Below, piece by piece: positions 39,747 through 47,882 of a DNA stretch of 64,000 bases. Under the pieces are notes generated by a model. The model was not told the origin of the DNA. It saw only the letters and a list, made by a program, of their open reading frames with translations, and did not search any database. Each line of letters begins with the position of its first letter. Position 1 is the first letter of the stretch. The position numbers were made by a program, and so were the translations under genes. Location of the stretch: contig NZ_FOVH01000030.1 in the NCBI RefSeq assembly GCF_900115095.1, positions 1 to 64,000 of the forward strand. Reading direction: 5' to 3'. Origin of the DNA: Actinomadura madurae (GTDB taxonomy: Bacteria > Actinomycetota > Actinomycetes > Streptosporangiales > Streptosporangiaceae).

Positions 39747-41390
39747 ATGAGGCCGATCGAGGCGCTGCTGGAGATCGTCCGGGACGAGGGGGTGACCCGG
39801 GTCTTCGGCAATCCCGGCACGACCGAGCTCCCCCTGATGGACGCGCTGGCGGACGCCCCCGATCTCCCGTACGTGCTCGGCCTGCAGGAAGGGTCCGTGG
39901 TGGCGATGGCCGACGGGTACGCGCGGGCGACCCGGCGGACGTCGCTGGTCAGCCTGCACGTCGCCGCGGGCGTCGCGAACGGGCTGATCGGGATGCTGAA
40001 CGCGATGCGGTCGCGGACGCCGATGGTGGTCGTGGCCGGGCAGCAGGACCGGCGCCACCTGATCCAGGACCCCATGCTCTCCGGCGACCTGGTGGGCCTC
40101 GCGTCGGCGGCGGCGAAGCACGCCGTGGAGGTGCGGCACGCCCGCGACCTGCCGATCGTGCTGCGGCGCGCGTTCGCGCTGGCGGCGCGTCCCCCGGCGG
40201 GGCCGGTGCTGGTGTCGGTCCCGATGGACCTGCTGGAGGAGGACGCCGACGTCGCGGTGCCGGCCCGCTCCCCCGTGACGGGGCCCGGCGCGGCCGACGC
40301 CGGGGACGCCGCGGCGCTGCTCGCCCGCGCCGGGCGTCCCGCGATCGTCGCGGGCGACGGGGTCGGGCGGGCCGGCGCGGTCGCCGACCTCGTCGCGGTG
40401 GCCGAGCGGCTCGGCGCGGCCGTCCACCACCAGCCGATGAACGACGGCATCGACTTCCCCACCGGGCATCCGCTCTACGCGGGGATGCTGCCGCCGCGCA
40501 ACGCGGTCATCCGGGAGACGCTCGCCGGCCACGACGCCGTGCTGATCGCCGGGTGCCACGCGTTCATGCCCCACCACTACACGCCCGGCCCGGCCGTCCC
40601 GGACGGCCTGGCCATCGTGCAGGTGGACGAGGACCCGGCGGAGATCGGCCGGAACTTCGCCGTCCGGCACGGCCTGACCGGCGACCTGGCCGGGACGCTG
40701 CGGGCGCTGGCCGACCACCTGGACGGGCTCGTCCCCACCGCCCCGGAGCGCGCCCGGCGCCTCGGAGCGCGGCACGCCAGGGCACGGCACGAGGTGGAGG
40801 CCGCCGCGCGGGCGGCGTACTCGCCGTCCCCGCTGGACCCGCGCGCCGCCGCCCATGCCGTCGCCGCCGGGCTGCCCGAGGGAGCGGTGGTGGTCGAGGA
40901 GGCGATCACCGTCGGGCTCCGGCTGCGCGCGGTGCTCCGCCAGGACCGGCCCGGATCGTACGTCCACACCGTCGGCGGCGGCCTCGGCTGGGGCATCGGC
41001 GCGGCGGTCGGCACCAGGATGGGGGATCCGGGGCGTCCGGTGGTCGCGGTGCTCGGGGACGGGTGCGCGATGTTCGGCCTGCAAGGGCTCTGGAGCGCGG
41101 CCCGCTACGCGGTGCCCGCCGCGTTCGTCGTCATGAACAACGGCGAGTACCGGACGCTCAAGGACACCCTCGACGAGGGCGGAGGGGCGTCGGCCCGGCA
41201 CGGCACCTACGTCGGCATGGACCTGGCCCCGCCGGCACTCGACTGGCAGGCCGCGGCGCGGCTGTTCGGGATCGACGCGCTGCGGGCGGGATCGGCGGAC
41301 GAGCTGCGCGACGCGGTCGCCGCGGTCAAGGACCTCGACGCGCCGCTGCTGATCGAGGCGCCGGTCCGGGGCCACGGGGAGGACCGGTGA
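39747..41390 (+). CDS. Thiamine-diphosphate-dependent enzyme, benzoylformate-decarboxylase-like
   Basis: The 547-residue enzyme has the three domains of pyruvate-decarboxylase-type ThDP enzymes: Pyr domain with FGNPGTTELPLMD and catalytic Glu region LQEGSVVAMADGYARA, central Rossmann-like domain, and PP domain with GDGCAMFGLQGLWSAARY ending in VVMNN. The similarity to MdlC suggests decarboxylation of an aromatic 2-oxo acid. It starts 46 bases after the SDR gene following GGGAGGCAGG. Confidence 0.88.
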   Translation: MRPIEALLEIVRDEGVTRVFGNPGTTELPLMDALADAPDLPYVLGLQEGSVVAMADGYARATRRTSLVSLHVAAGVANGLIGMLNAMRSRTPMVVVAGQQDRRHLIQDPMLSGDLVGLASAAAKHAVEVRHARDLPIVLRRAFALAARPPAGPVLVSVPMDLLEEDADVAVPARSPVTGPGAADAGDAAALLARAGRPAIVAGDGVGRAGAVADLVAVAERLGAAVHHQPMNDGIDFPTGHPLYAGMLPPRNAVIRETLAGHDAVLIAGCHAFMPHHYTPGPAVPDGLAIVQVDEDPAEIGRNFAVRHGLTGDLAGTLRALADHLDGLVPTAPERARRLGARHARARHEVEAAARAAYSPSPLDPRAAAHAVAAGLPEGAVVVEEAITVGLRLRAVLRQDRPGSYVHTVGGGLGWGIGAAVGTRMGDPGRPVVAVLGDGCAMFGLQGLWSAARYAVPAAFVVMNNGEYRTLKDTLDEGGGASARHGTYVGMDLAPPALDWQAAARLFGIDALRAGSADELRDAVAAVKDLDAPLLIEAPVRGHGEDR

Positions 41391-41461
41391 CCGGGGCCGC
41401 GAGGGGCGGCGCCCGCTTCCCGCCCCTTGCCGACGGGTCCGATCACGGACACCATCGGGGG

Positions 41462-42256
41462 ATGGACGTGCCCTCCCCGGGCGACGAGCCGCCGAGATCG
41501 GTGCTGGCGCGCGGGCTCAGCCTGCTGGACGCCTTCGGCTCGGCCGACACCGAGCTGAACCTGACCGAGCTGGCCGCCCGCACCGGGCTGCCGAAGCCGA
41601 CCGCGCACCGGCTGCTGAGCGAGCTGGTGCGGTGGGGCGGGGTGGAGCGCACCGGGTCCGGCTACCGGCTCAGCATGCGGCTGTTCGTGCTCGGGCAGCG
41701 CGCCCCCCGGCCGCGCGGACTCCGCGAGGCAGCCCTGCCCTACCTGGAGGACCTGTACGAGGCGACGCACGAGAACATCCACCTGGCCGTCCTGGACGGG
41801 ACGGACACGCTGTTCCTGGAGAAGGTCACCGGGCGACGGTCGATGCCGATCGTGTCCCGGGTGGGCGGGCGCCTGCCCGCGTACTGCACCGCGACGGGCA
41901 AGCTGTTCCTCGCGCTCGGCCCTCCCCTGCGGCTGGAGCGCGTGCTCGCGGCCGGGCTCGTCCGCTACACACCGCACACGATCATCATGCCGGGGCTGCT
42001 GCAGCGGGAGCTGGCCCGCACCGCCGACCGCGGCTACGCGGTCAACCGGGAGGAGTCGGAGGCGGGCGTGTCCGCCGTGGCGGCGCCCGTCCTGGACCAC
42101 CGGCGGCACGTGATCGCCGCGATCTCGATCACCGGCAACGTGTGCCGGCTGGACCTCGACCGGCTCGCCCCGGCCGTGCGGACCGCGGCGCTGGCGCTGT
42201 CGAGGGAGCTGTCCCGGGAGGGCTCCGGCGGAGTGAAAATGGGGATTCCCCGGTGA
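41462..42256 (+). CDS. IclR-family transcriptional regulator
   Basis: The 264-residue protein has an N-terminal winged helix (residues about 15-75; LARGLSLLDAFG and LPKPTAHRLLSELVRWG) and a C-terminal IclR effector domain (GRRSMPIVSRVGGRLPAYCTATGKLFLA and GVSAVAAPVLDHRRHVIAAISI). It is the last gene of the SDR/decarboxylase operon and probably controls it and the divergent transporter. The terminator stem overlaps its last codons. Confidence 0.92.
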   Translation: MDVPSPGDEPPRSVLARGLSLLDAFGSADTELNLTELAARTGLPKPTAHRLLSELVRWGGVERTGSGYRLSMRLFVLGQRAPRPRGLREAALPYLEDLYEATHENIHLAVLDGTDTLFLEKVTGRRSMPIVSRVGGRLPAYCTATGKLFLALGPPLRLERVLAAGLVRYTPHTIIMPGLLQRELARTADRGYAVNREESEAGVSAVAAPVLDHRRHVIAAISITGNVCRLDLDRLAPAVRTAALALSRELSREGSGGVKMGIPR

Positions 42257-42280
42257 TCTTTCCGATACCGGGGAATCCCC
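42241..42280 (+). terminator. Terminator hairpin overlapping the IclR stop codon
   Basis: GGGGATTCCCCGG (42241-42253) pairs perfectly with 42268-42280 around a 14-base loop that contains the TGA stop. The left arm is coding sequence. Confidence 0.65.
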
Positions 42281-42396
42281 GTTCTCCATGCACCGGCAGC
42301 CCTGTGCCGGGTCTGTGAGAGACCTCACGAACGTTCTGTGCGCGGGCTCACATTCGCACGGTGAGCCATTTCACGAACGGTTCGCTCGGCCTCCGG

Positions 42397-43065
42397 TCAG
42401 GAGCCGAAAGGCCGCGGCTTGCCCTTCTTCCCGGCGCCGGAGCCCCAGGAGAGGACTTCCCACTTGACGCCCTTCAGGTGTCCCTCGCCGGTACCCGCGT
42501 TGTACTTGCTCGCGGGCTTCTTGCCGTCCAGCAGGTACCGGAAGGTGTAGGTGTCGAGGTCGAGCATCACCCCGCGGTGAGACGGCTCGCCGGGACCGCG
42601 GTCGCCGACGAAGCCGGTGATGCTGCGGCCCTTGTAGGTGACCCGCACCTTGGTGAGCATCGGCCAGCTCGGGCTGGCGAACATGCCCTTCTGCATGGCC
42701 TTGCCGCTCGCGGGGGCACCGGTGTCGCCCCGCACGCCCGACCCGTCGTCCCAGAAGTAGGACGAGGTGGTCTTGCCGCTGAGCAGGGCCTTCGGGCCCT
42801 TCTTCGCGTTGTTGCTGTCCTTGGCCACCGCGGGCTTCTCCGCGGGCTTGGCCTCTGTCTTGGCCGCGGGCTGCTTCTTCTCGGGGGCCTTGAGGGCGTC
42901 CTGCCGGGGAGCCTTGTGCTCCTGCGCGGCAACGGCCCGCTCGGGCTTGAACTGCTTCTGGGGAGCGGAGTCGTCGCTGGCCGCGGCCACACCGGCCACG
43001 AGCATGCCTGCAAGGGCGGTACCGGTCACGCCTGTCAGGACGACGTTGATCGCTCGCTGCTGCAT
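42397..43065 (-). CDS. Secreted RlpA-like double-psi beta-barrel protein
   Basis: The 222-residue precursor has a signal peptide (residues 1-28, ending near VAAASDD), a Lys/Pro/Ala-rich linker (about 35-90) that could span the wall, and a C-terminal DPBB domain with YFWDDGSGVRGDTG, VRVTYKGRSITGFVGDRGPG and GVMLDLDTYTFRYLL; DRGP is the conserved core motif. Relatives bind or cleave peptidoglycan or act like expansins. The usual catalytic His is not obvious. It has a long upstream region (to about 43425) without a gene. Confidence 0.72.
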   Translation of the reverse strand: MQQRAINVVLTGVTGTALAGMLVAGVAAASDDSAPQKQFKPERAVAAQEHKAPRQDALKAPEKKQPAAKTEAKPAEKPAVAKDSNNAKKGPKALLSGKTTSSYFWDDGSGVRGDTGAPASGKAMQKGMFASPSWPMLTKVRVTYKGRSITGFVGDRGPGEPSHRGVMLDLDTYTFRYLLDGKKPASKYNAGTGEGHLKGVKWEVLSWGSGAGKKGKPRPFGS

Positions 43066-43601
43066 GAAGATCCTTCGTTCGGGGTACAGGGCTGCCGGCC
43101 TGCCCTGGCATGCGCGCAGGTCACGCGCTGTTTCCGGGCATGAGGGGACCGGCTCCGAGACTCGAGACTCGGGAGCTGCCGCCGCGATGAGGACCCCGCT
43201 TGGAACGATCCACGGGCATGGTGGACCGCGCCCGCGATCAATCGCGCCCGTCCGTGCTCGGACGTGCGTGTGTCACGGGCTTCGTTGAAGCGGAGAGAAT
43301 GCCGACCGGGGGCTCAGCGGCCCGTCTCGGCAGGCGGCCGGTGCATGGTACGGCCGCGTTCGGCACAGGGGACCCGCCTGGCGGGCGGGAGCGACGGCTC
43401 TGCGATTGGCCAGGTCAACGGTTCTTTGACCCGGACCTGGGAGTGACTATATACGGCATTACCGTGCTTTCGCCAAACGGGCGATTTCTTTACCTTTGTC
43501 CAGGTAGATCATTTAGCCGCCGACCGTGCGAAAGCGCCTTTCGCATGGGGCCTGCGGTCCAGTCGGCCAGTGAGCGGACGAGAGAAAAGGATCTTCCTGT
43601 C
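43066..43601. other. Long intergenic region with leaders and hairpins
   Basis: No protein gene is convincing here. The left part (43066-43425) is upstream of the RlpA-like gene and includes a CGCGAT-CA-ATCGCG dyad (43233-43246). The right part (43426-43601) holds the plus-strand promoter and 5' leader of the tiny ORF. I looked for a c-di-AMP (ydaO) riboswitch and did not find its conserved core. Confidence 0.4.
43426..43453 (+). promoter_or_regulatory. Strong vegetative-type promoter
   Basis: TTGACC (43426-43431), a 16-base spacer and TATATA (43448-43453) form one of the best promoters in the window. It reads into an AT-rich leader of about 140 bases that contains a GCGAAAG-CGC-CTTTCGC hairpin (43528-43544). 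Confidence 0.6.
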
Positions 43602-43700
43602 ATGGGAGATCGCCAGACGCCGAAGGTAAAGAAGGGGGCTCGTGACCGCGGATCCGTGCCCGACAGGGCCGCCCAAGCGGCTACCGGGCCCCTGACATGA
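43602..43700 (+). CDS. Tiny basic protein, unknown
   Basis: A 32-codon ORF, starting MGDRQTPKVKKGARDRG, lies downstream of a strong promoter and an AAAAGGA site ten bases before the ATG, and is followed at once by a terminator hairpin. Composition is basic at the N terminus and Ala-rich at the C terminus, with no hydrophobic segment. Promoter, binding site, ORF and terminator together make a discrete transcription unit; the ORF could also be incidental to a small RNA. Confidence 0.45.
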   Translation: MGDRQTPKVKKGARDRGSVPDRAAQAATGPLT

Positions 43701-43704
43701 GCGT

Positions 43705-43732
43705 GGCCCGTACGGCGAGTGCCGCACGGGCC
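43705..43732. terminator. Terminator hairpin between tiny ORF and convergent gene
   Basis: GGCCCGT-A-CGGC pairs with GCCG-C-ACGGGCC (43705-43716 with 43721-43732) around GAGT, with one mismatch. It can end transcripts from both directions. Confidence 0.7.
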
Positions 43733-43745
43733 GAAGGACGTCGCG

Positions 43746-44222
43746 TCAGTAGTTCGGGTAGACCGACGGCACCAGGGGTGTCGGGCCGGTTCCGCCGGTG
43801 AACACCGACGCACCCTGCTGGGGCGGGATGTACGGTGACTCCGTGTAAGCGGCGTCACCGTAGGCAGGCTCCCCGTAGGCAGGCTCCCCGTACGGCGCGG
43901 CTGCCGCGACGATGGGGCCCTGCGCCGCCGGGACGGCCTGGGCCGCCTGCGGAGGGACGGGGGGCGGCACGGAGCCGTCGGCACGGCGCGGCTCCCCGGT
44001 GGGCACGCCGCCCGGTTCGGCCCGGCGCTCGGCCAGCACGGCCATGAGAGCGCGGGCGGTGTCGGCGTCCATCCTCAGCAGGACGCTGGGCATCCCGGAC
44101 TGATCGACGAACGGGGAGACCGAAGGCGGGGACGGCAGCTGCGGCAGTGCCGCCCGCATCTCCTCGCGGAGATCCTGGGCCAGCCGCAGCGCCTGTCGGT
44201 CGCTGTCGTTCAAGTGGGTCAT
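43746..44222 (-). CDS. Proline-rich protein, unknown function
   Basis: The 158-residue protein has a short helical N-terminal part (residues 1-80, including LRLAQDLREEMRAALPQL and MDADTARALMAVLAERRA) and a disordered Pro/Ala/Tyr-rich tail with tandem YGEPA units (AYGEPAYGEPAYGDAAY). No signal peptide or membrane segment. I do not recognise a family. The ATG at 44222 follows GGAG by six bases; GTG 44243 is an alternative. Confidence 0.7.
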   Translation of the reverse strand: MTHLNDSDRQALRLAQDLREEMRAALPQLPSPPSVSPFVDQSGMPSVLLRMDADTARALMAVLAERRAEPGGVPTGEPRRADGSVPPPVPPQAAQAVPAAQGPIVAAAAPYGEPAYGEPAYGDAAYTESPYIPPQQGASVFTGGTGPTPLVPSVYPNY

Positions 44223-44356
44223 CGCGATCTCCGGGGAGTTCACGTGCGGGGGTCCGGGGCAATCCTGCTAGGAATGGCGTGCAGGTGCAAGGGCTGATGC
44301 ACGTGCATTTCAAGAAATATCGCCCCGTAACCCCCGCGCCCGTCGATCGTTCCGGA

Positions 44357-45121
44357 TCACTCCATACCGCGCTTGCCCGGCGTCCAGAACGGCTTGACCA
44401 GCACGGATCTGCGCGGCCAGCCGCGTTCCCGCATCAGGTGCGCGCGGACGGCCTGCACGGTGCGCGCCTCCCCGGCCACGTAGGCGATTCCCGGTTCGGA
44501 CGGCAGATCGAGCCCGCGGATCGCGTCGACGAGCGCGGCCGAGTCCGCGGCCGGAGCGTCTCCGCGGTGGCGCCAGGTGAGCTCCTCCGCCCTCGGCAGG
44601 GGCAGCCGGTCCTCGGCGCCGGCGACCTCGATCACGCCGTGCACGGGCTCGTCCGGCGGCGCGGCCCGCAGCATGGCGCCGAACGCGACGGAGGCCGTCT
44701 CCTCCCCCGCGAAGACGTGGTAGTCGGCCGGACGGAGCCCGAACCTCCCCTCCGGCTTGCCGAAAACGACCTCCCGGCCGGGCCGCAGGTCCCGCGCCCA
44801 TCGCGTCCCCGGGCCGCCGGCCTCGTGATCCATGACGCACAGCCGCATCACCCCGGCGGACGCGTCGTAATCCCACACCGAGTAGGTGCGCAGCGACTGG
44901 AGGACGGCCCCGCTGACCCACGTCCGCGCGGAGGTGATGTCCGCGACGTGCACCCGGACCTGCTGTCCGGGCGTCCAGTCCAGGCCGGGCACGCCGGCCA
45001 CGGCGATCCAGCGCATCCGGCCCGGCCCCGAAGTCACCTCCTCGACACGGCCGCGCACGAACATCAGGTCGAGCAGCCTGCCCCGGACGCCTCCCGCGGG
45101 CGCGCGTTCTTCCACGGACAC
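44357..45121 (-). CDS. Siderophore-interacting protein (FAD-binding ferric-siderophore reductase)
   Basis: The 254-residue SIP-family flavoprotein has the FAD-binding beta-barrel (SLRTYSVWDYDASAG, RxYS-type motif) and C-terminal SIP NAD(P)H-binding region (DYHVFAGEETASVAFGAML, YVAGEARTVQAVRAHL). It would reduce ferric siderophores in the cytosol to release iron. The GTG at 45121 lies six bases after GGAGGT. An ATATAT-rich palindrome just upstream is a probable operator. Confidence 0.9.
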   Translation of the reverse strand: MSVEERAPAGGVRGRLLDLMFVRGRVEEVTSGPGRMRWIAVAGVPGLDWTPGQQVRVHVADITSARTWVSGAVLQSLRTYSVWDYDASAGVMRLCVMDHEAGGPGTRWARDLRPGREVVFGKPEGRFGLRPADYHVFAGEETASVAFGAMLRAAPPDEPVHGVIEVAGAEDRLPLPRAEELTWRHRGDAPAADSAALVDAIRGLDLPSEPGIAYVAGEARTVQAVRAHLMRERGWPRRSVLVKPFWTPGKRGME

Positions 45122-45145
45122 CGTCACACCTCCAACAGACGCGAT

Positions 45146-45168
45146 ATATCTCGTGAGTCACGATATAT
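45146..45168. promoter_or_regulatory. AT-rich operator upstream of siderophore-interacting protein
   Basis: A 23-bp dyad centred on G45157 (ATATcT-CGTGA-G-TCACG-AtATAT) has one mismatched pair; CGATATATCT also occurs as a direct repeat at about 45142 and 45161. GATATATC-type sites are used by PadR-like repressors. No padR gene is adjacent. Confidence 0.5.
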
Positions 45169-45223
45169 CTTTATTTGCCCGCGCTCCAGCCGTTCGCGGA
45201 CGCCATGCCGGAAGGCCGAGTCC

Positions 45224-45265
45224 GATGGGGACACCCGCGAGCGCGATGGGGACACCCGCGAGCGC
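45224..45265. repeat. 21-bp tandem duplication
   Basis: GATGGGGACACCCGCGAGCGC occurs twice without a gap (45224-45244 and 45245-45265), upstream of the winged-helix gene at 45328. Confidence 0.85.
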
Positions 45266-45327
45266 GATGACCGTCGGGCCATGCTGAGGCGCTGCGTCCG
45301 GAAGGCGGTCGGCGGCATGCTGGAGGG

Positions 45328-46422
45328 ATGACCGAAACCCTGAGTGTCCAGGCCCTCAACCGCGCCACCCTGGCGCGGCAGATGCTGCTCTCGCGAGAGC
45401 CGGTGCCGGTCGCGGAAGCGGTAGGACGCCTGTGCGGGATGCAGGCACAGGAGCCCAAGCCGCCTTTCCTCGGCCTCTGGACACGCTTGGAGGGTTTCCA
45501 GGCGGCGGACCTGCACTCCGCGTTCAACGACCGCTCGATCGTGCGCGCCACGATGATGCGCGCCACGCTGCACCTGATGGCGGCGGCCGACTACACGGCG
45601 TTCCGGACGGCTCTCCAGCCGATGCTGGACGGCGCCTTGCGCGTGCTGGGCGACCGCGCAAAGGGGTTGGACCTGCAGAAGGTCGTCCCGGCCGCACGCT
45701 CGCTCCTTCAAGAGGCGCCACTGACGTTCAACGAGGTGCGTGCGTCGCTGCAGGAGATGTTCCCGGACGTCAACGACCGGGCACTCGGCTACGCCGTCCG
45801 GCTCTGCGTGCCGCTGGTCATGGTTCCGACGCAGGACAGGTGGGGCTTCCCTCGCACGGCCCAGTTCACCTTGGCCGACTCATGGCTGGGATCCGTCCCC
45901 GCGGCGGAGCCCGCGGTGGAGGAACTGATGCTGCGTTACCTGGCCGCCTATGGCCCCGCCTCCGCCGCCGACGCGCAGATGTGGTCCGGACTGCAATCGA
46001 CCGGTGAAGCACTGGAACGGCTGCGTCCACGCCTTCGTGTCTTCGCCGACGACAAGGGCCGGGAGCTGTTCGACCTGCCCGACGCGCCACGTCCCGGCGA
46101 GGACGTCCAGGCGCCGGCCCGCTTCCTGCCTGAATTCGACAGCCTCGTCCTTGCGCACGCCGACCGCAGGCGCATCATCGCCGACTCACACCGCCCGATG
46201 CTCACGACCAAGAACCTGCGCGTGCGCGCCGTCTTCCTGTGGGACGGCTTCGCCCGGGGCATCTGGGAGACGGAGTACAAGCGCAAGGTCGCGACCCTGC
46301 GGATGCGTCCGTTCGAAGCACTCCCCCGGGCGGCCATCGACGAACTGACCGCTGAAGGCGAGGCGCTGCTGCGCTTCCTGGAGCCGGACGCGAAGGACAC
46401 CGCCGTCGCCATAGAGGCCTGA
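45328..46422 (+). CDS. Winged-helix DNA-binding protein, AlkZ/HTH_42 family
   Basis: The 364-residue protein has the full HTH_42 layout: GRLCGMQAQEP near residue 40, RATMMRATLHLM, a middle winged-helix region and C-terminal LPEFDSLVLAHADRRR, all typical of the AlkZ group. Q39-A40-Q41 fits the QxQ catalytic motif of AlkZ-type DNA glycosylases that unhook interstrand crosslinks, so a base-excision role is plausible. The start is ATG directly after GGAGGG, an unusually short spacing. Confidence 0.82.
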   Translation: MTETLSVQALNRATLARQMLLSREPVPVAEAVGRLCGMQAQEPKPPFLGLWTRLEGFQAADLHSAFNDRSIVRATMMRATLHLMAAADYTAFRTALQPMLDGALRVLGDRAKGLDLQKVVPAARSLLQEAPLTFNEVRASLQEMFPDVNDRALGYAVRLCVPLVMVPTQDRWGFPRTAQFTLADSWLGSVPAAEPAVEELMLRYLAAYGPASAADAQMWSGLQSTGEALERLRPRLRVFADDKGRELFDLPDAPRPGEDVQAPARFLPEFDSLVLAHADRRRIIADSHRPMLTTKNLRVRAVFLWDGFARGIWETEYKRKVATLRMRPFEALPRAAIDELTAEGEALLRFLEPDAKDTAVAIEA

Positions 46423-46429
46423 CGGCCCG

Positions 46430-47369
46430 TCAGGCGGTGGTCCGTCCCAGCCCCTCCCAGTAGGGCGCGCGGAGGTCCTTCTTGAGGATCTTGCCGCTGG
46501 GGTTGCGGGGCAGGGCGTCCACGAAGTCGACCGAGCGGGGCCGCTTGCCAGCCGCTCGCGCGCGGGGGTACACGTTCTCGGCGCCCGTGACGATCATGTC
46601 CTTGATCCGGTCGGTGAGGAAGAGGTACCCGTCGGCGTCGACGAACCCGGCGTCGCCCGTGCGGAGCCAGCCGTCCGCCACCAGGAGCCGCGCCGTCTCC
46701 TCCGGGCGGTTCCAGTGACCGGGCGTGTTCTGCGGGGAGCGGGTCAGCACCTCGCCGGTCGCGCGCTCGGTGTCACCGCCCGGCTCGACGATCTTTATCT
46801 CGACCCATGCGTAGGGGCGCCCGGCCGAGCGCATCAGGTGGGAGCGCGGACCCTCGGGATCGTGGTCCTCTGGGTCGAGCTGGACGATGGCGCCGGTCGT
46901 CCCGGAGGTGTAGAGGCACCACGATGTCGTCCGGGCGCCCGGTGAAGCCCGGATCCTCGGCGGGATGCCCCGCCGGCCACCGCTCGTGCTCCGCGCCCGT
47001 CACGACGATCCTTCCGGGCAGCTCGCCCGCGAGGGAGGCGAACTCGGCGTCCACGAGGGTCACCGGGGCCTGCGCGTCCGCGACGACCGCCGCGATCTCG
47101 GGCGGGGTCAGCCCCCAGTTGACCGGCGCGGTCACGGCGCCGATCTTCGCGGCGCCGAACAGCAGGTCGAAGTACTCGGGCGCGTTCTTCCCGACGTAGG
47201 CGACCCGGGAGCCGGCTCCGAGGCCCGCGTCGAGGAGGGCCTGCGCGCACCTGCTGGAGCGCTCGTCGAGCTCGGCGTAGCTCACGGTGCGCCCGTCCCC
47301 GGTTACGGCGGGCGCTCCCCCCCGGTCGCGGGCATGGTCACCGACGATGGACACGACCCGGTACTCCAC
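46430..47369 (-). pseudogene. Decayed long-chain acyl-CoA synthetase (AMP-binding enzyme)
   Basis: The N-terminal part from GTG 47369 reads SYAELDERSSRCAQALLDAG and later GRPDDIVV, then a one-base frameshift near 46925 is needed to continue into LYTSGTTGA. About 150-200 residues after that P-loop motif are missing, and the sequence resumes at AGRPYAWVEIKIVEPG, GWLRTGDAGFVDADGYLFL and DMIVTGAENVYP. A second deletion removes about 60 residues before RPRSVDFVDALPRNPSGKIL. It cannot make an active adenylating enzyme. Confidence 0.88.
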
Positions 47370-47380
47370 CCCGACCCCTT

Positions 47381-47395
47381 CCGAATCATATTCGG
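47381..47395. promoter_or_regulatory. Palindrome upstream of the acyl-CoA synthetase pseudogene
   Basis: CCGAAT-CAT-ATTCGG is a perfect dyad 12 bases before the start codon of the decayed synthetase gene, likely an old operator. Confidence 0.45.
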
Positions 47396-47609
47396 TTACG
47401 TGCCGCGACCTTACTCGCACGGCACGGCGGACGAAAGCGCCGTCACAGCGCGACATGGGAACATGACGCTTTGAGCGTGGACAACTTCGAATAGTGATCA
47501 ATCCGATATCTGGGCTGATTGAAAGATCCACCAATAGGGCGCAAGCTGTCCCAGACGTCAGGAATGCCCCGCCCGTTCCTTCCGACCGACCGCCGACAGG
47601 ACACGACTG

Positions 47610-47882
47610 ATGTTCGAGATCTGGGAGACCAGTGAGCCTGCGCGGCTCATCAGCGACGCGGGGAGCCTGAAGGTGGCGCTGGAGAAGGTCGACACGATGT
47701 GCCGGCTCAGGCACGACCAGGCCGTCGCCCACGTCGGCGAGGCCGGCGAGGGCTACCACTTCGAGATCAGGGACCACGAGGGCAAGGCCCTCGCGAGGCT
47801 GAGCTACGTCCCGGACACGTCCCGCGCCTACCAGAGCGTCGTGGTCGAGGAGATGCGCGGCGACCGCGACGGCTCCGGCTAG
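47610..47882 (+). CDS. Small protein of unknown function
   Basis: The 90-residue soluble protein, beginning MFEIWETSEPARLISDAG, has alternating strands and helices (LKVALEKVDTMCRLRHDQA, GYHFEIRDHEGKALARLSY) and no signal peptide. No family recognised. Codon usage is typical of the genome, and an AGGA lies eight bases before the ATG. It stands alone, with about 240 bases of non-coding sequence before it. Confidence 0.6.
   Translation: MFEIWETSEPARLISDAGSLKVALEKVDTMCRLRHDQAVAHVGEAGEGYHFEIRDHEGKALARLSYVPDTSRAYQSVVVEEMRGDRDGSG

Noticed and set aside
43066..43440. c-di-AMP (ydaO-type) riboswitch upstream of the RlpA-like cell-wall gene
   Set aside because: The position would fit actinobacterial biology, but the conserved core segments of the ydaO family (GGGGGACCC and GGGGUGAAUC-like blocks followed by the CAGCUAACCUCG block) are not found in order on the minus strand.
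43200..43600. A longer coding region in frame with and upstream of the 32-codon ORF
   Set aside because: The frame runs through a strong promoter and AT-rich leader and shows no codon bias; only the part from 43602 is plausible.
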